Source: Nectonema munidae | Lineage: Eukaryota > Nematomorpha > Nectonematoida > Nectonematidae | NCBI GenBank assembly: GCA_030549495.1 | Contig: JAUIRK010001041.1 | Span: 1,302,001-1,366,000, forward strand | Reading direction: 5' to 3' | Length of the DNA: 64,000 nucleotides | Shown: positions 1 through 15,200 of the stretch, piece after piece | Numbering within the stretch: the first letter of the stretch is position 1 | How the letters are laid out: every line of letters starts with the position of its first letter | The notes under the pieces: generated by a model | The model's database searches: none | What the model was told of the DNA's origin: nothing | Seen by the model: the letters and a program-made list of their open reading frames with translations, nothing else | Made by a program: the position numbers and the translations under genes

Positions 1-71
1 CCACAATCAAGTTGAGGAGATTCATGCGTACCACATCAAGTAAGGGAAATTAAAGTAGTTATATCACTTAC

Positions 72-239
72 CTTATTTTGGTATACTTCAATTTGCTGGT
101 TTTTGATTTCGATGCAATCACGAACTTCCGAAATATCACTCGCTATCTTGTTCTTTTCCAAATTCATCAATCTCGTTTCTTCATTCCTCTTGTTCAACTG
201 CTCCACTTTCTCATCCAGTCTCTTCCTTACTGTTTCCAA
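72..239 (-). CDS. ERC: ERC coiled-coil exon (last one inside the window)
   Basis: 56 codons between acceptor CCTTTTTACAG and a consensus donor AAG/GTAAGTG, phase 0. LETVRKRLDEKVEQLNKR aligns with ERC1 DALRLRLEEKESFLNKK, and the end (EIKNQQIEVYQNK) with EVKERKINVLQKK. The next exon must lie to the left of the window; bases 1-71 show only intron. Confidence 0.9.
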
Positions 240-3200
240 CTGTAAAAAGGAGCAATTACTAATGCCATTAGCAAGACCATATAAAGTATAATGATGCCCA
301 AAAATAATTGTGAGAACTTAACAAAGTGAAGGAAATGGTACTGTTTGGTGTTTTACTTCAGAAGGTATATCGAATTAGCCGCTTATGTGGAACTATGAGT
401 AAAAAAGATTTGATGCTCGATTGATAGCTATAGTATTAGGGTAGGTTTATCGAAATCAATTGTCTAAAAATGATTTCTCAAAATATTGATTTATTGGATC
501 AAAATAATGGTTGGATGAGAATATGCAAACATGATAAAACAAAACACAACTTAAATAGTTTAAATTCTGCAATAATTATATTATTCTAAAATGATCAGAT
601 AAAAGTTAGAATGGTTCATATTTTTTATCAGTGCGAAATATTATGTGACTTCCTAAACATTTGAAGCGTTGAAGACAAATATCTAAAAGGATATTCTAAG
701 ATTTGGTTTGTTAATATCTGAAATATTTTAGGAATTCAAAACAAAATGTATTTTTATAATCAAGTTAGAATAGAAAAAACGATATTTTTCACAAAAAGAT
801 TATAATATAATATTAAATTTTATTCCAAATCATTCTTATCAAAAATTTTTTCATATTCTTTTATTATACCTTTTATTTTGTGCATAGCCTATGTTAAATT
901 AGTATGGTATTTATTAGGCTCATACAGCCTGATGTTAAATCCAATATAGGGAAATTGAATTGAAACAACAGATTTATTTTGAAACAAGAAAAAATTTCTG
1001 GCTTTCTAAGATATAAGCTTAGACTTTGTAAATTAGAAAAGAATGTGTGTGAAGCTATTGGAAGGGTAAACCCTAAAACTGCTATAAACATACAAAATTC
1101 AAGGATCGCTGACAAAATTTTTGATAATGGGGAATGAATTTTAAGAAATGTTATAAAATAAAATTTTAATTATTTTTTAGTGAAAAAAAGTTTTTTATAT
1201 AACAATCTATATCTTGATTAAATAAATGCAAATTTTCTTGGTGCCAATTTGAACTTGAAAACGTATAAACCTCTGATGCTCAGCTTAGACACTAGCATTT
1301 TGAAATTCGTTAAGAGGCCTGAGAAATTTTACGAAAACAGGCATTGCGGTATATTTTTTCAAAAAAAACACCCATCTTTTATTATTGGAAAAATGCAATT
1401 TTAAATCCGCCAACATTTTACAAAAGTAAGCCCTTTCAAAAATAATAACATATTTTTTTTATTTCAGAAAATTTTTAAAAATGGCATTTTTTTGGAATAT
1501 ATTTATTCATAAATAATAATTGTTGTAGTCACCTAATCTAAAGAATCAACGTTAAATTTCCCGGTCAAAAAGTGTCTTTTTAAATGATTTGCCTAATCTG
1601 TCGATTTGAACCACATACCTCTGAATATCGCCTCCAGCGTGCTAAATATCTTTTACATTTTAAACTTTTTCAATTCTTTAATTAAAATATTGTCTGACAT
1701 ATATGAGTTTCTTTTGTAAACTTTCTCCACAAAATTTTGATTTGGCCAAAAATAATGTTTAAATTTTTACAAAAAAAAACCCTTTAAAAGTAAGCCTATT
1801 GCCTAATTTTTGCAAACTTTGGTAAGTGTGTTAAAAAAGTGTTCTTTAAAGGCAGAGATACCTTTTCAATAACTTTTATGCTAGTTTTAAATTTCGAATG
1901 TATACAACTTATTATATATTTACAGGAAATTATTTTTTTCTGTTTCCTTTAAGAAATATATCTTTAAGGGCCCTTTAAGGGGCGTGAGTATGGTTAGCTA
2001 GATGCGGGATTCGATTACTCAAGGTCTTGGATCGATCCTACATCAAGCTTCCTTTCCTCATAGTTCGATAAAAGCGGCGCAATTGTGCCTTTTCGATGAA
2101 AACACCCTACGTTACCATTACCATTACCAAATAAATTCTTTAATGAAAATGTCAAATTCACTCGTTAAAAATGTGATGAAGAGACTGAATTGAAATTTCA
2201 ACCAAAAGATTCCCATTCTAAATTTTCTATTTCTTTTTATCATTGAAATAAATATAAATATCATTCCACTTTCTCATGTACAAATATCAGAAATATATTA
2301 AAAGAAATCTCATGAACTCAGAGTGGCCCGTGTCTGAAGAACGATTTGCTTGCTTTTTAGCGCACTATACTAGAACCCAAACAAGTTTTTGCACGTGGAA
2401 AGGGAGTCATAGCTTCCTTGTGTATTCGGTTTGAATAAGTGAGTGCACTAAATTGTGGGGTGCTACCCGTTGTGTGCTTTAGTTCATGCGTCCGTGCCTT
2501 TTAATAAAGACGTGCCAAAACTTGATGATAAAAGCATGGCGCATCATGCATGTCAATCTGATAATATCATGATAAATCCTCGTAATCGAAATTGATTTAA
2601 CTTTCAGAATGCAGAGAGCAAATCAATAATGTGATTTATTTTCGACTGTAATTTAAAGTATTTCAAATTATTATTATTATAAATAATGCATATCCATTAT
2701 TAAATCTCAAGTTTTGTGTTGGAAAACCCTTCTCACTACCACCTCCCTATCTTCCGATTGCTCTAGCCGCTAAACGTAGAACTGATTTCAAAAATGGAAG
2801 CTTACAGCGGCACTTTATAAACAAAAGTAGCAATTTTTCTCATCTTGAAATATAGTTATAGTAAAAAATGTTCGTTAATTTTTTGCCCATACCGAGGTGG
2901 AGTGTGTGCGATTGTATAGCGCAGTGGTTCTTAACCTTTAGGATCTGTTTACCCCTAAATATTATGAAAATTTTTTTATGACCCCTATAAAATTCTTTTT
3001 GATTCAGCCGTTTAAAGTTAAAAGCAAGAAAATTTACATGTTATATTTTATAATACAAACACTTGTTAAAAGAAAGTTTAATTGAAAAAATTTATTAATA
3101 TAATATAACAAATTCAGTATAATTTAATTCGAAGGCTGGTATTGTTTGTCATACAAAAGTTTTTCAAAACATGGTGTAATGCTCGACAGACAGCATCTCG

Positions 3201-6200
3201 TGTCTGAATCAATTCCAAGCTTATTACGTGCACTTGTTTTTAAAGACATCATTGCACAAAATCCAGTCTCGCAACGATAAGTTGAAAGTGACTGTATCAA
3301 AAAAATCATAGCACGTTTGGAAAGAATAAGATAAACGGTTTTTAATTTGGCCCAGAATGATGGAAGTGTTTGCTCAGAAAAATTGAGTTTGTTTTCTCTT
3401 ATTTGAAGAAACTCCACTTTGGCAGCAGCATCAGAGTCATCAATGCTACTTTCGCTCACTGAAAAAGGTCTGGTGATACAAATGTCATTAGAACGTCTAT
3501 TTAACTTCGGAAATAGTTTTCAATTGCTTGAAATACTTTCATAAGATGAGCTAATATTTCACTACGGAAAATGCACTCTTTTCGTGTTAAAGAATTTAGA
3601 AAAGTACTCATTTGTGGAAAAAAATTAGTAACAAAAGAAAATTAGAAATACCAAAAGTTTTTCATGACCCCTGCAAAAACTTCAAACGACCCCCAAAGGG
3701 TTCACGACCCCCAGGTTAAGAACCACTGAATAGCGAGTCATATGTCAAGGATTTGATGCATTGATATGAATTTTTGGGAGTAATAATTTTTGTTGAACTT
3801 GAATATCTGTCTACTTTATCAAATTTAAAGAAATATTCACGATTATAAATAAAATTGGCCAATGAAAATGCTATGTTTTAGTCAAACTTTATATGACAGC
3901 ATTCATCCGCCTCTATTTCTTTTAAACGGGTAAGAGCTTCAAGAGGCTTTGTACCGCTTTAAAAGATTTTTATAGATGTTGTTGCTGTGTATTTCATTAA
4001 AACACAAAATGAATTGCTTATAATCAAATAAGCCCTAATATCAAATAACTCTTAATATTGTGAGCATTAGGCATGGTGACGGTTTGCATGTCCAAAGGCA
4101 TATGCCCGATGGTGACAGTCTTTAGGCGGGAAATAAAAAAGTTATGCACATAATACACACATGCCTTGTAGGAAATGAGAAAAACAACTTTTAAAAATCG
4201 TTATCAATTTTAATGGAAATGAATTTTGACGTTGTCCAATAACTTTTGTCATAATAAAAAAACATAAAAGTATGATGAAGTTGCATAATGTCAAACGTGT
4301 CATTCATTTTGAAAGCTTATTAACCTATTTACGGCCAATGTTCTTATTTTGGAACATAAGTAATTTCATCTTCGTCTGCTTTTTTCAATGACTTTGAATA
4401 TAAATCGTCTGCGTTTTTTTAGATATCGTCTGCTTTGCTTGGCCTTAAATGGACTAATTAAAAATGATGTTTAAAATTTTTGTGATAGAAAATCAACTAC
4501 GCCCAACCACTGAACATAGTAGTTATATCATTTAAAATTTTTGGCCGTGGAGCGCCATATAGTCACGTGAAGGCTTAAAATTAAGTGGAATCATGACAAG
4601 AAAGTCAGTTTTGAGTACGTCAGCCTGAAGGTGATTATTTTGTTTTTCCTTGCTTGCAATCGACTCCTTCAACAAGTCCATATGTTTTTTGTGGTCCTCT
4701 TCTTGGCGCACCAGATTTTCTACCTTCAACTTCACATTACTGACTTCAGCTTCCTTCTGCTCCAATTCCAGCTTCAATTGATTCACCTACGCAAAAAATG
4801 TTTACAATGAAACCTTTTCAACTTCAAATTGCGAATAAGCAAATTCAAAATTAGGCAAATTCAAATTTGGATGCCGAATTTTTAGAAAATTTTAGTCTTC
4901 CATGCGCATACCCGTGCCTCCTCCGCTTTGGTTTATAAGGGTGCGCAGCGCAACCACGAATCTTTGAAGGGAAGAAGCGCGGAATATTCGACACAAAAGT
5001 TGGTACACTATTTATTCACTTTTCAAAGTCTCAAATTAAGGTTTCAAGATATTTTAATGCTCTTATTACTGATGCAGAATTTGAAGTGAAATTTTTTTTG
5101 ATGATGATTCTAGAGGATGCAAGAAGTTGCGAAGAATACCATTTAAAGGAAAAAATAGGCTTTGTTTTATCAAGTATTGTATTTTCGCTTCTGTCAAAAA
5201 ATAATTCATTCTCTGTTGACACAAAGATTAACGAGATGTGTTTAATAATTTCTGTCTATTTAATGTTTAATGATTCTGTCTATGGGAGTTGGCATTGGAA
5301 CATATGGCCTAAATGTCAAAATTTGAAAGTTATCAAAATTCTAGATTTACTTCCAAAAATATTGAGTAAGAAAGAGGTCACTTTTTAAATTACCCTGCAC
5401 CAAATTGCAAAAGTAAATAAAGTCTAAACGCTGATAAATCACGTTTAAATTATTATTTCGTGTTTTGAGTAAAAGTGACGACTTTTTTATGCCAATAAAG
5501 TCAAGTTTTCATTTAATTATTTTTATGTCTTTTTTAGTTAAAATTGTTTGAATGTGTATTTTTTTTTAAAAATTGTTTAGCATATATAATCTTAACAGAA
5601 ATTTCAAGACAAAAAATATTTTTTACTTCGAAAGATATGGAATTCAATCATTGCTAACATGATGCGAATAAGATGGAAGAAAAGAAGGAAGTAATACTCG
5701 TTCCTTTGAGCAAAGATCTTCCTTAGTCGTGGCTTTTTGAAGGGGATTGTAATCATGCTGATTGTAAGATGAGGATTCAAGAGAAAATTCATCAAATAGC
5801 ACGCTCTCCTTCATACTGCACAATTCGTTCTCCAGGATCTTTATTTCTGTTTCCAATGTTGCAATGCGAGCATCCTATCAATAGTTGCCAATTTTGTCAT
5901 TCCCACAAATTTATCAATGAAAATATCGATGATAAAGACATAAATATTTATTGAAACTAAATAATACATTTTTCTCCGCCTTTAAAAAACGCAATCATTC
6001 TCAAAATTATACAAGATCTTCCTATTCATAACAATTAGGCATATAATCATGAGATGCAAAAAATGGAAAACATGACATTGAATAATTAAGTAACCTATAC
6101 CAAACTTTCCGTACTCAAAATTTGATTTTCTCAGCAAACTATTGCTTCTCATTTTTTTCAGTTTCTTTTAAATAAAAAAGGGTATATTTTGTTGTTCGAT

Positions 6201-9200
6201 TTTATAGATGAAGACTTCTTTTCCATCATTCCCAAAAAATCTCACTTCCTTTTTTTCTGTTAGTCATGGTTGAGTAACTTCATATATATTGAAAAAAATC
6301 AATACATGCATATATTCAAAGTAGGGCTTAAAAAAATCATGTGAAAATCAGATTTCAAAATTCTAACACATTTGCCCACTAAAAATTCTTAAATAAACAT
6401 GCCATATGATGCTGCTTTTCAAAAATCAATCTAAAAAAATTATTTAATTTTTTATCTCTTTGATGCACTTTCTTCTAAATTCGTATTTTTTTTATTGAAT
6501 TCAAATCATTTACTGCCATTTTTTTTTTATAAAAAGTGAAAGATTGAAAAAATAATAAAAAATATTAGTACCATTTTAAATTTGTCTTGAAATTTTAAAC
6601 ATGTTTATTCCTTTGATAGTCTTCTAAGCTTACTTTCAAATCTTCAACTTGCAAACTGAATTGATGAAATTTTAACAATTCTAACATCGAAACGAATTTC
6701 ACCAAATTGGTCAGTAAAGTTTTGATAACTAATTTTCTCTATATTAACATTTTTATTGCATTTATTCCTAATACATAAGAATTCTAATTTAACATAAAGT
6801 ATTCTAAGAACTGAGAGAGTATATGGACTGTAATTGCTTTTTATAAATAAAAAATAGAGAAACTCTTTGTCTTTAAATTAAATAAAAAAAACAATATAAC
6901 AATGTTTATAAATATAAGAGAACTTTCACCTCTCATGGCCTTATCTTTAAAATAGGTCAGACTTTTTACAAGAAGAAACAGGAAGATACACACCAAAAGT
7001 TAAAAAAAATTTAGTAAAAAAGATAAAAAAATATCTAAGATATCTTTAAACACTATAAATCTGTAAATTCTGAAAAGATAAAACTTAACGGAAGAAACAG
7101 GAAGATACCAAAAGATATGTTTAAAGATTTTTAAAATTTTTTATGATATTTTCTACTAAAAATTTCTATACCTTTTCGTAAATGAAAAAAAAACTTTCTA
7201 AGTCTAGGATCAGTAAAAACTCTCTTTCACTCCTCTGTTTATATCTTTCTGCTCGCAAACAGTGTGTATCGGTAAATAATTCTCTTTCGTCTTTCACTCC
7301 TATCAAATCAACCACAGGGCTCTGTTTTATCTCCCCTATTGTTTAGTCTCTATGTAAATGATATTTTTGATGTATCAAGTATATTTTCCTTTGTTCTCTA
7401 TGCTGATGACTTCTGTGGCTATTTCCCACTTTCCTGTATTAAAAAAGATAATTGTATCAATACTAACATGTTTTTATATAATCTAAACCTATTTTATGCT
7501 TGGTGCACGAATAATGATTTGAAAATTAACTATGTAAAATCTAAAGCAATGATATCCATGAAAAACAGTGTAAATGAAGACTTTCTATCCAAAGCACGTT
7601 TCAACATAGTCAATAAGTTTAATCTACTTGGGCTTGTGCTTGACAATAAGCTAAGCTTTTCCCATCATGTTAATATGGTTTCAAATAAATTGAGCCAAAT
7701 TATTGGAGTTTTTCATCGCACAAAACATATCTTTCCTACGAATATCAAGCTCCTTCTTTACAAAACTCTGTTCTTGCCACACATTCAGTATAGCCTCATA
7801 AACTGGTACCCAAGCGGTAAAAATCGTATTGAGATTTTACAAAAGCGTGCTCTCAGAAATGTTTTCAATCTCAAATACAACTCACACATAGAACCTGTCT
7901 TCAAAATTCACTATCTACTCAAACTGAATGATCTCTTCAATCTTAAAGTTGCTTGCTTTTTGCATAAAAATATCAATAACAGACCACATGGACTCTTCAG
8001 CAAATTTCTACAATATAATGATAATATAAAGCACGAAACCCGAAGAGCACACGATCCTTTGCCTGTGTTTTTCCGACTCTCAACTTCTACTGTGTCAGTC
8101 AGATACAAAACAAATTTACTTCACAAACAATTTCCTTTTCTCTTTCAAGACCCCAGTTTATCTGTTAAAACCTTTAAAAAAATTTGGAGAAATTTTTTCA
8201 TTTCTTCCTATAGCCATTATACCTATTGTGACAGAAACTGCTATGTCTGCTCTACTTCCTAATTTTATTATTTGACTCTACAACAATATTCCACTTTGTT
8301 TCCGTGTGCAATGCTTTGAACTCGTGTCCTCGATGCTTCATTTTTCTACCCTATCCTTGAAAGTCTGTGTTGAATCCTAACTGAGGCCTCCTGGCTTTTG
8401 GATCTTCACAAAATTAACTACATTATTTTCATACTGTTTCGATAATTTGGTTCAGTTGTTTTTGTCATACTTTTCTCATGCGTAAACTTTCATTTGTAAA
8501 TAAATAAATAAATAAATAAATAAAATAAATAAATAAATGAAAATCACTAAAACCTACTCAAAACATTTGCATGTTAAACATTCTCCACATAAATCTAAAC
8601 CACTCCAAAACACCGTGGTCGAACCACCTCAACATTCTACATTCTAATTCCTTTGATATGATATGATATAAAAACTCTTCTTTGCCCTTCAATTCCTCTA
8701 AATTACACTGTACTACGCGCATATACAATAACTCATTATTCTGCCGGTATCATCATAAAATCATCTTTACACTTTTCTTTCATTCATCGACACTCAACTC
8801 AAAAATACATATTTGTACTAATATATTTAGCAAAAACTGACGCCTTATTTTCTGTTCACTCTACTCTGCCCCTTCCAATACACATGCCATTCCCTTAAAC
8901 TTTTCTCACGATCTTAAAGCCACTCAAAACTAATGACCTCTTTACCTAAGAAATCATCAGATAATCATCAGCACTGATTGCAATTCCCGTTCTCTCCTGT
9001 GGGACTACAAAGAAAATACACGTGGCACGCAACTCATCTCCTTCCTAGACTCACACAATCTTTACATAATCGATACATCCAAAGACCCCACTTTCATGAA
9101 ATTTACTAATAGCAAAACCGCGTCCTCCCATGTTGACCTGACCATAGCCTCAAAAAACACATTAAAATTTATTAAAAATTTGCACACCTCAAACACACCA

Positions 9201-12200
9201 TCTGCTTCCGACCATCTTTTTATAACTTATCAAGTTAATATAAAACATTTCACAAGACTATCCAATCAAAATACACCTAAAACTCACTGGACCACTTTCC
9301 TAAATCAATTAAAGTCACAACTTCCCTCAACTATTCCCCACATAAATTCTCCCAGTGATCTTGACTCTGCAGCCCTTACCCTCAACAACACAATTAAACT
9401 TTCCATCACACTATCCACCCCAGTCAAACCATATTTACGCAGAAAACAGACATACTTCTGGACTGACTCCCTTTCTCACCTTGCTTAAAAAATCCCTAAA
9501 ACATATTCTCTCAAAAGACATCGTAAAAACCATAACCCTAACAACATCGAACACTACTTCAATATGAAAAATAGATATATGGCAGAAATAAATTGTGCAA
9601 AAAAAGAATCTTGGAAAAAATTCTGCTCCTCCTCTCTTAAAAATCCGTAAAAATCCGAAAGCTTCTTCTCAACTCAATCCATAACATAGTAAACCACTCT
9701 TTACGCGAACACGCCTCCTCCTTCCCATACCTTTATTCATCCCAAACTTTTCCTTCAGTAAATCTAGCTGAATTAGCCTCGCCTATAAACAGTCTAAATC
9801 CTAAATCATCTCCAAGCCTTGATCTTATAACCACAAAACATATCATAATTAAATTTAAACTACGGGACCGGCTAATTATATATAAATCAATCATCTTACC
9901 TACGCTTGAGTATGTATGGCATTCTTTCATGGCGCCTATCATTAAACTACCCCTCATCACTCACTTATGTAAATAAAATCCATCGCCTTTGCCTCATCAC
10001 AATGACCAGGGCCTACAAAACCTCCCCTACTAGAATCTTAGAATTCTTCCCGAACTGCCTTCCTCTAATCCTTCATCTCAAACAAACTGTTACCAAAAAA
10101 AATATCATGACATGCATCGAACCAAATTCTTATCTTAAGTCCTTCTATTTCCATAACACTCAAATTACTCCCTCTCAAACTTACTACGAATCCTTACTAC
10201 AACAATTTTCGCCTTCACTCAACAACATTCTCATCTAACCCAAAATCAATCCACTACCTTTATTTCAGCCCTTCTCATCATTACTTTTCTCTCTTCACAA
10301 CTGTTTCATCAAATCCATCGCTAAACTTCTAATTACGACCCGCTCCAACTTTACCTCAACTTCATTAAGAATATTCCTGGATAGCTCAAAAACCGCAAAC
10401 AAATCTTCCTATGCTTTTGCACTCTTTAAAGGCCCTTCTCCCTTCCCTGTTTACTCAAAAACGTTGGTCATTGATCCCTCTCTTCCAACATACAGTGGTG
10501 AATGCTATGCCCTCCTACATGCTTGCGATTACATAAGCCAAGATAAGTTTTCCTTTAGACATTACAACACACTACACTTTTTTGCAGACTCACAAAACAT
10601 CATCAAAGCCTTAAGCCTCAAACGCAACATCCGATTCTTGACATATATCCTTGTTTCTAAACTCATCTATGTATCAAATTAATTTGAAATACAGCTCTAC
10701 TCGTGTCCTGCTCACTCAAACATTCTAAAAAACACTTATGTAGATTAGCTAGCTAAAAAATACCTCCAAATACTCCTTACATCACGGTTACCTCATTTCC
10801 CTTAGAAACCTATACTACTCTACTTAGATCTAACACTCAATACCTTAGACAAGAACTCATCCAATCCTCATCCTCCATTTTCTTCCAAAATATAAACAAT
10901 CCAAACCGAATTCTAGAAATTTGGTCAAAACTGAAATTCTTCCCACCACGACAGCTAATCAGATGGCTATCCAGACACTGCCCCTGCAACTCCTATTTCT
11001 ACCGCATCAAAAAATCACCAAACAATCTTTGTAGATTCAACTGCAATCAACAAGAAACATCTCATCTTCTACTTTCGTGCTGCCACTACAACCACGCAAG
11101 AACTTCATTTCTTTCATTATCCGTCCAAAGTCTCAATAGCTCACCATCTAATTTCTACGAACTACTTTCATATCCGAACCTCTTCAGTGCCCTAAACCCT
11201 CTCATTATCTTTATAGAGTCCAACTTGCAATCTCCGAAGGCAGAGACTTCTCACACCACATAAACTCTCACTATTTTCTTTTATTTAAGACCTATATTCT
11301 TTAACACCCACCTACTACCCCTCCTCAATCAATCATCCTTCAACTACCACCTCAAAAATCCAGCTTTTAACACTTCAAACTCTCTCAACAACTTTCCAAT
11401 TTCTCCAAAGTCCCTCATTCCTAATCAATTCACAAGCCAAATCAATACAATTCTCTCGAACTTCAACTTTATACCTTTTTAAGCATTTCGCAAGCATATG
11501 AAGAAGTCCGATAGGGCTTAGTCTTTTCGTATCTTCCGCTATATTCTGGTAAAAAGTCTAACCCTTAAAAAAAAAGCTTTTGAGCATGATTTTTGGCCAA
11601 CCAGGTGTCGCCTTTTCTATTTATGTGCAGACTTTGTATCAGTAAAAAGTGTCAATAAAACTGGGAAAAATTTACTATTTCTATTTCTATCTCAACTCAT
11701 AAAGCCAATTTTATTTTCTTCCAATATTTTTACATCTACAAGGAATTAAAATAGGAGGGATGAGTTTGAAGAAAATAATTTTTTTCTTTCTATTATTTCA
11801 TTTTGATTCATATTAACAAAAGCATTTTTAAAATTGATATCAAGAATTACTTTAGTATCTATGATAGCTTGAAGTGTAGTTGTTCTACTGCCATGATAAA
11901 ATCGTGAAGAAGAAAATATTGGATTTTCGTTCTAAAAATGAATATAGAAAAATACGGAATTAAAAAAACATGAATATCAAAAAATAATCATGATGTTTAA
12001 TTTTGATTTATATTTAAAAAAAATTTATTTCGAAAACACAAATCAAAAACTTAGCAGTTGAGATGATTCAAATCGAAAATTTGGGCGCGTAAATGAGGGA
12101 GTCTACAATCTAGTTTTTATTCAAGATCCATGAATCCCAACCTTTTTTATCCCACAAATTCCTTCACCAAAATATTTATCATTCACGATAATACTTACAT

Positions 12201-15200
12201 TCTATCAAAGTTACAAAGAAAGTTACAATCATTATTGCCAGTTAAACTTCTTTCAAAACATCAGATAAAATAATGTGCAGAAAATTTAACGCTATTTGTC
12301 AAATTTTTACCTCTTGATCAAAGATATCTATAATAATAATCCTTAAAAAATGGATCTCTTTCTTGACATTCTTTCATATTTAGCTGTTGAAGGAAAAAAT
12401 AATATTGTTAAAAATAAAGAAATTGATATATTGATCACAGTTTGAATCTTCTTTTAAGATAAATAACTGCCGTATTTTATTAAATATCACATATGTTGCA
12501 AAAAAAATTTTGCGGATCCCTAATAAAACCTCCACGAACGCATCAGGATCCGCCGATCTCAAGTTGGGAACTCTATACCACTCTTAGTTTGATATACAAA
12601 AGGTGGCAAATTTTTCATTCTCATTGAAAAAACACTTAGAGCTTTCTTTAACAGATGAGCAAAATTTTTTAGGCTCATTTATAATTATTTTTTTATCTAG
12701 GCTTCTTTTATATGAAATTAATGTTGTTGACTTTTTAGCTATATATCCACTTGAATACTTTCATTTAATCATGTTTTTTTTTACTTTTTTTATATATCAA
12801 AATTAGACAATTAGTTAGTCGGTTATTCATTCACAGAAACGTCGTTTAAGTAAAAAACTATTTAAATAAAATTATTAAAATTTTTTTTTATATTTTTCAT
12901 AAATTGAAAAATCGGACTGAACAAATTATTATTATCCATGTCCATTAACGAATAGTATCCTTTTGGAAGTGAATCTTAAAATATTCTAAGATATTCAGAA
13001 AGATTTGATTCGAGTAGTTTCAAGTGAGAAAAATTAAGTGCAAGGAAAATATCCTGGATAAAATGAAGAATTGTCCAAAGTTATGTAAGAATTGTTGTTG
13101 AAAAACCCACTAATTAAGTTAGTAATATTTACTAATTATTTTTTTCAGTGAGCTTAAAATTCTAAAAAAGGGTTGATTCAAGTGAGTTTAACTAAATTCA
13201 TGTCCAATAATAATATTTTAATTTTTTTTCAAAATTCTGATTAAATATTTTTCTCTCGAAAATATTATTATATTTAAAATAAAAAAAAAGTAAAATAAAA
13301 AAAAATAAAAATATTATTAAATTAGAAAAAAAGATGCCATTTAATCAAAATAAATTTGTCAAAAAAAATTCTCATAAAAACGTTAATGCAAATTATATAT
13401 GAGAAAAAAATATAAAAATTAAATATCTTTTATTACAAAGGATGAAGCTATGCTTAAATAACCATAAAAGTGACTCGATTTTAGTCTGTCTTCTAATTAA
13501 TAAGTCATTAAATTGGCAATTAAGTCATCTTCATGTTTTTTTTACAATTTTAGATTTTTAGAAGTTTTGTACTGATATTTTGCATGTTCAAAACTTTTCC
13601 GCGTTATTTAATTTGCATTGATCACACTAAAATTGAAGTCTGAATTTACAAGTTGTGTAAATAAGAACCAAAATATATTCAGATATAATTTCATATTGGA
13701 AAAAGTAAAAAATTATATAAACCAGAATTGAAACAAAAAAGTATATTGAAGTGTATAAACAGAAATTTCACGCAATTTCCAAGGACCGAAAAATTAAAAT
13801 AATTTAGTCTTCTATCACCATTCAATAAACTTAGCAAAGTGTAAAATGCTTTCATTCATAACATTATATATCAGTAAATACCTTTCAAGTCCACTAAAGC
13901 AGTGGCAGCTTGAATCGTTCATGGTTGATATATTGATTTTTTTCAATTTTTGCGTAAAGACGATTCTCTAAAAAGAATGCTAATAAAATATATTATGGTT
14001 CGAAGTTACGCTTATTTTGGAAAGTAAATTATACCTACGTACGTATGTATAAATTTTTGTTAAAAAGATTATTGGAATTTGTAGTTTTAAACAGATACAT
14101 TAAAAATCAGCATATGGGAAGCAAAGAAGCTTAAATTATATACAAAAATTAAAAATCAATTAGATATATGGAATACAAGTAAAATGTTTGGATTTTCTTA
14201 TGAATTATGATGCTGTTATTGAAGATATTGGATTCTAGAATAAGTCTTTTTGTTCCTCAGGAATAATCTCAAAGTATATGACAATCGTAGATGCTAAATA
14301 AAACTCTTACATTGGCCTTCATCGTGAGGGAGGTGTTTAAAACGCTTGTATATCAAATTTTGGGCTCACATTTGGCTCAAAGACAAAATTCCAGCAACTT
14401 GAGGTGTGAGAGAACGTCGTAAAAAAGAATTAAAAAATTTATGCAAAATGCATCGACTCTTAACTTTCTAATTAATTAATTAACAAATTACATAACTAAT
14501 TTTAACAATTGACCCAAAAATTGTGAAATTATCGACATTTTAAATTAAAAAAATGAATTAAAATTTAAAAAAAATTTTTTTAATTAGTAATCTAGAATTT
14601 TTATTGAAAATTTTTTTTAACAAAATATGTTCTTTCACGAAAATTGAATTGATAATAATTTTTTTCGATTTTTAAGGTAAATTGTAGCAATATTTTATTA
14701 AGAAAACAAAAATTATTTTAAAATTTAAAATACTTTATGACAATAGAAGGTAAAATTTTCTATTTTTGCCAAAAAATTTTTATAAACGTAGAGTAAACTT
14801 TAGAAATTTCAACCTCTTAAGGATCAGGTTTGGAAAACAAATCGTCGGCTATTTTTTTAAATGATTTGTTTAATGCAGAATATTTAAAAAATATATTAGT
14901 TTTTCTATCAATCTCAAAAATGTTCATTAAAAGACATTAAAAACCCTAAAAGCACCTCAGATGATGATAAGAAGTTCTTATTTATACTTTAAGAAAAGAA
15001 TTTAGTTACAGATTCTTTGAGTCTTTCAATTTCGTAGTCTCTTTCACTCAGTTCCTTTTGGAGGTGGCGAATTTTGGCTTCAGCGTAAATGTGCTTGGTG
15101 ATGAGTTTTTCTGAATTTATGAAATCGTTGAAAAAGTTGGGAGGAAGGTATGATCGCAAGTGTTCTTGCTTATTCAGAACATCTAGAAGTTTGTTTATGC

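Larger units (their letters stand above)
240..4618 (-). other. ERC intron, 4.4 kb, transposon-rich
   Basis: AT-rich intron holding a short SINE remnant (380-428), a full SINE (1979-2130), an 807-base hAT remnant (2922-3728) and a small piggyBac-type inverted-repeat element (4320-4458). I see no host exon in it. Confidence 0.7.
5875..15009 (-). other. ERC intron, 9.1 kb, with two LINE insertions
   Basis: The largest intron here. It contains a CR1/Jockey-like LINE fragment (7225-8539), a second LINE with RNase H (about 8640-11690) and otherwise simple AT-rich sequence. I looked for an exon equivalent to the vertebrate ERC segment ending VIEMK and found none with consistent phase; the flanking exons read well as a continuous coiled coil without it. 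Confidence 0.7.

Noticed and set aside
1-71. A further ERC exon at the left edge
   Set aside because: No acceptor and no similarity to the next ERC segment; it reads as intron.
14309-14362. Minus-strand SVLNTSLTMKAN followed by a consensus donor, resembling the missing ERC segment ending VIEMK
   Set aside because: Only 14 codons are open, no acceptor gives a phase that fits the flanking phase 0 exons, and the similarity is weak.
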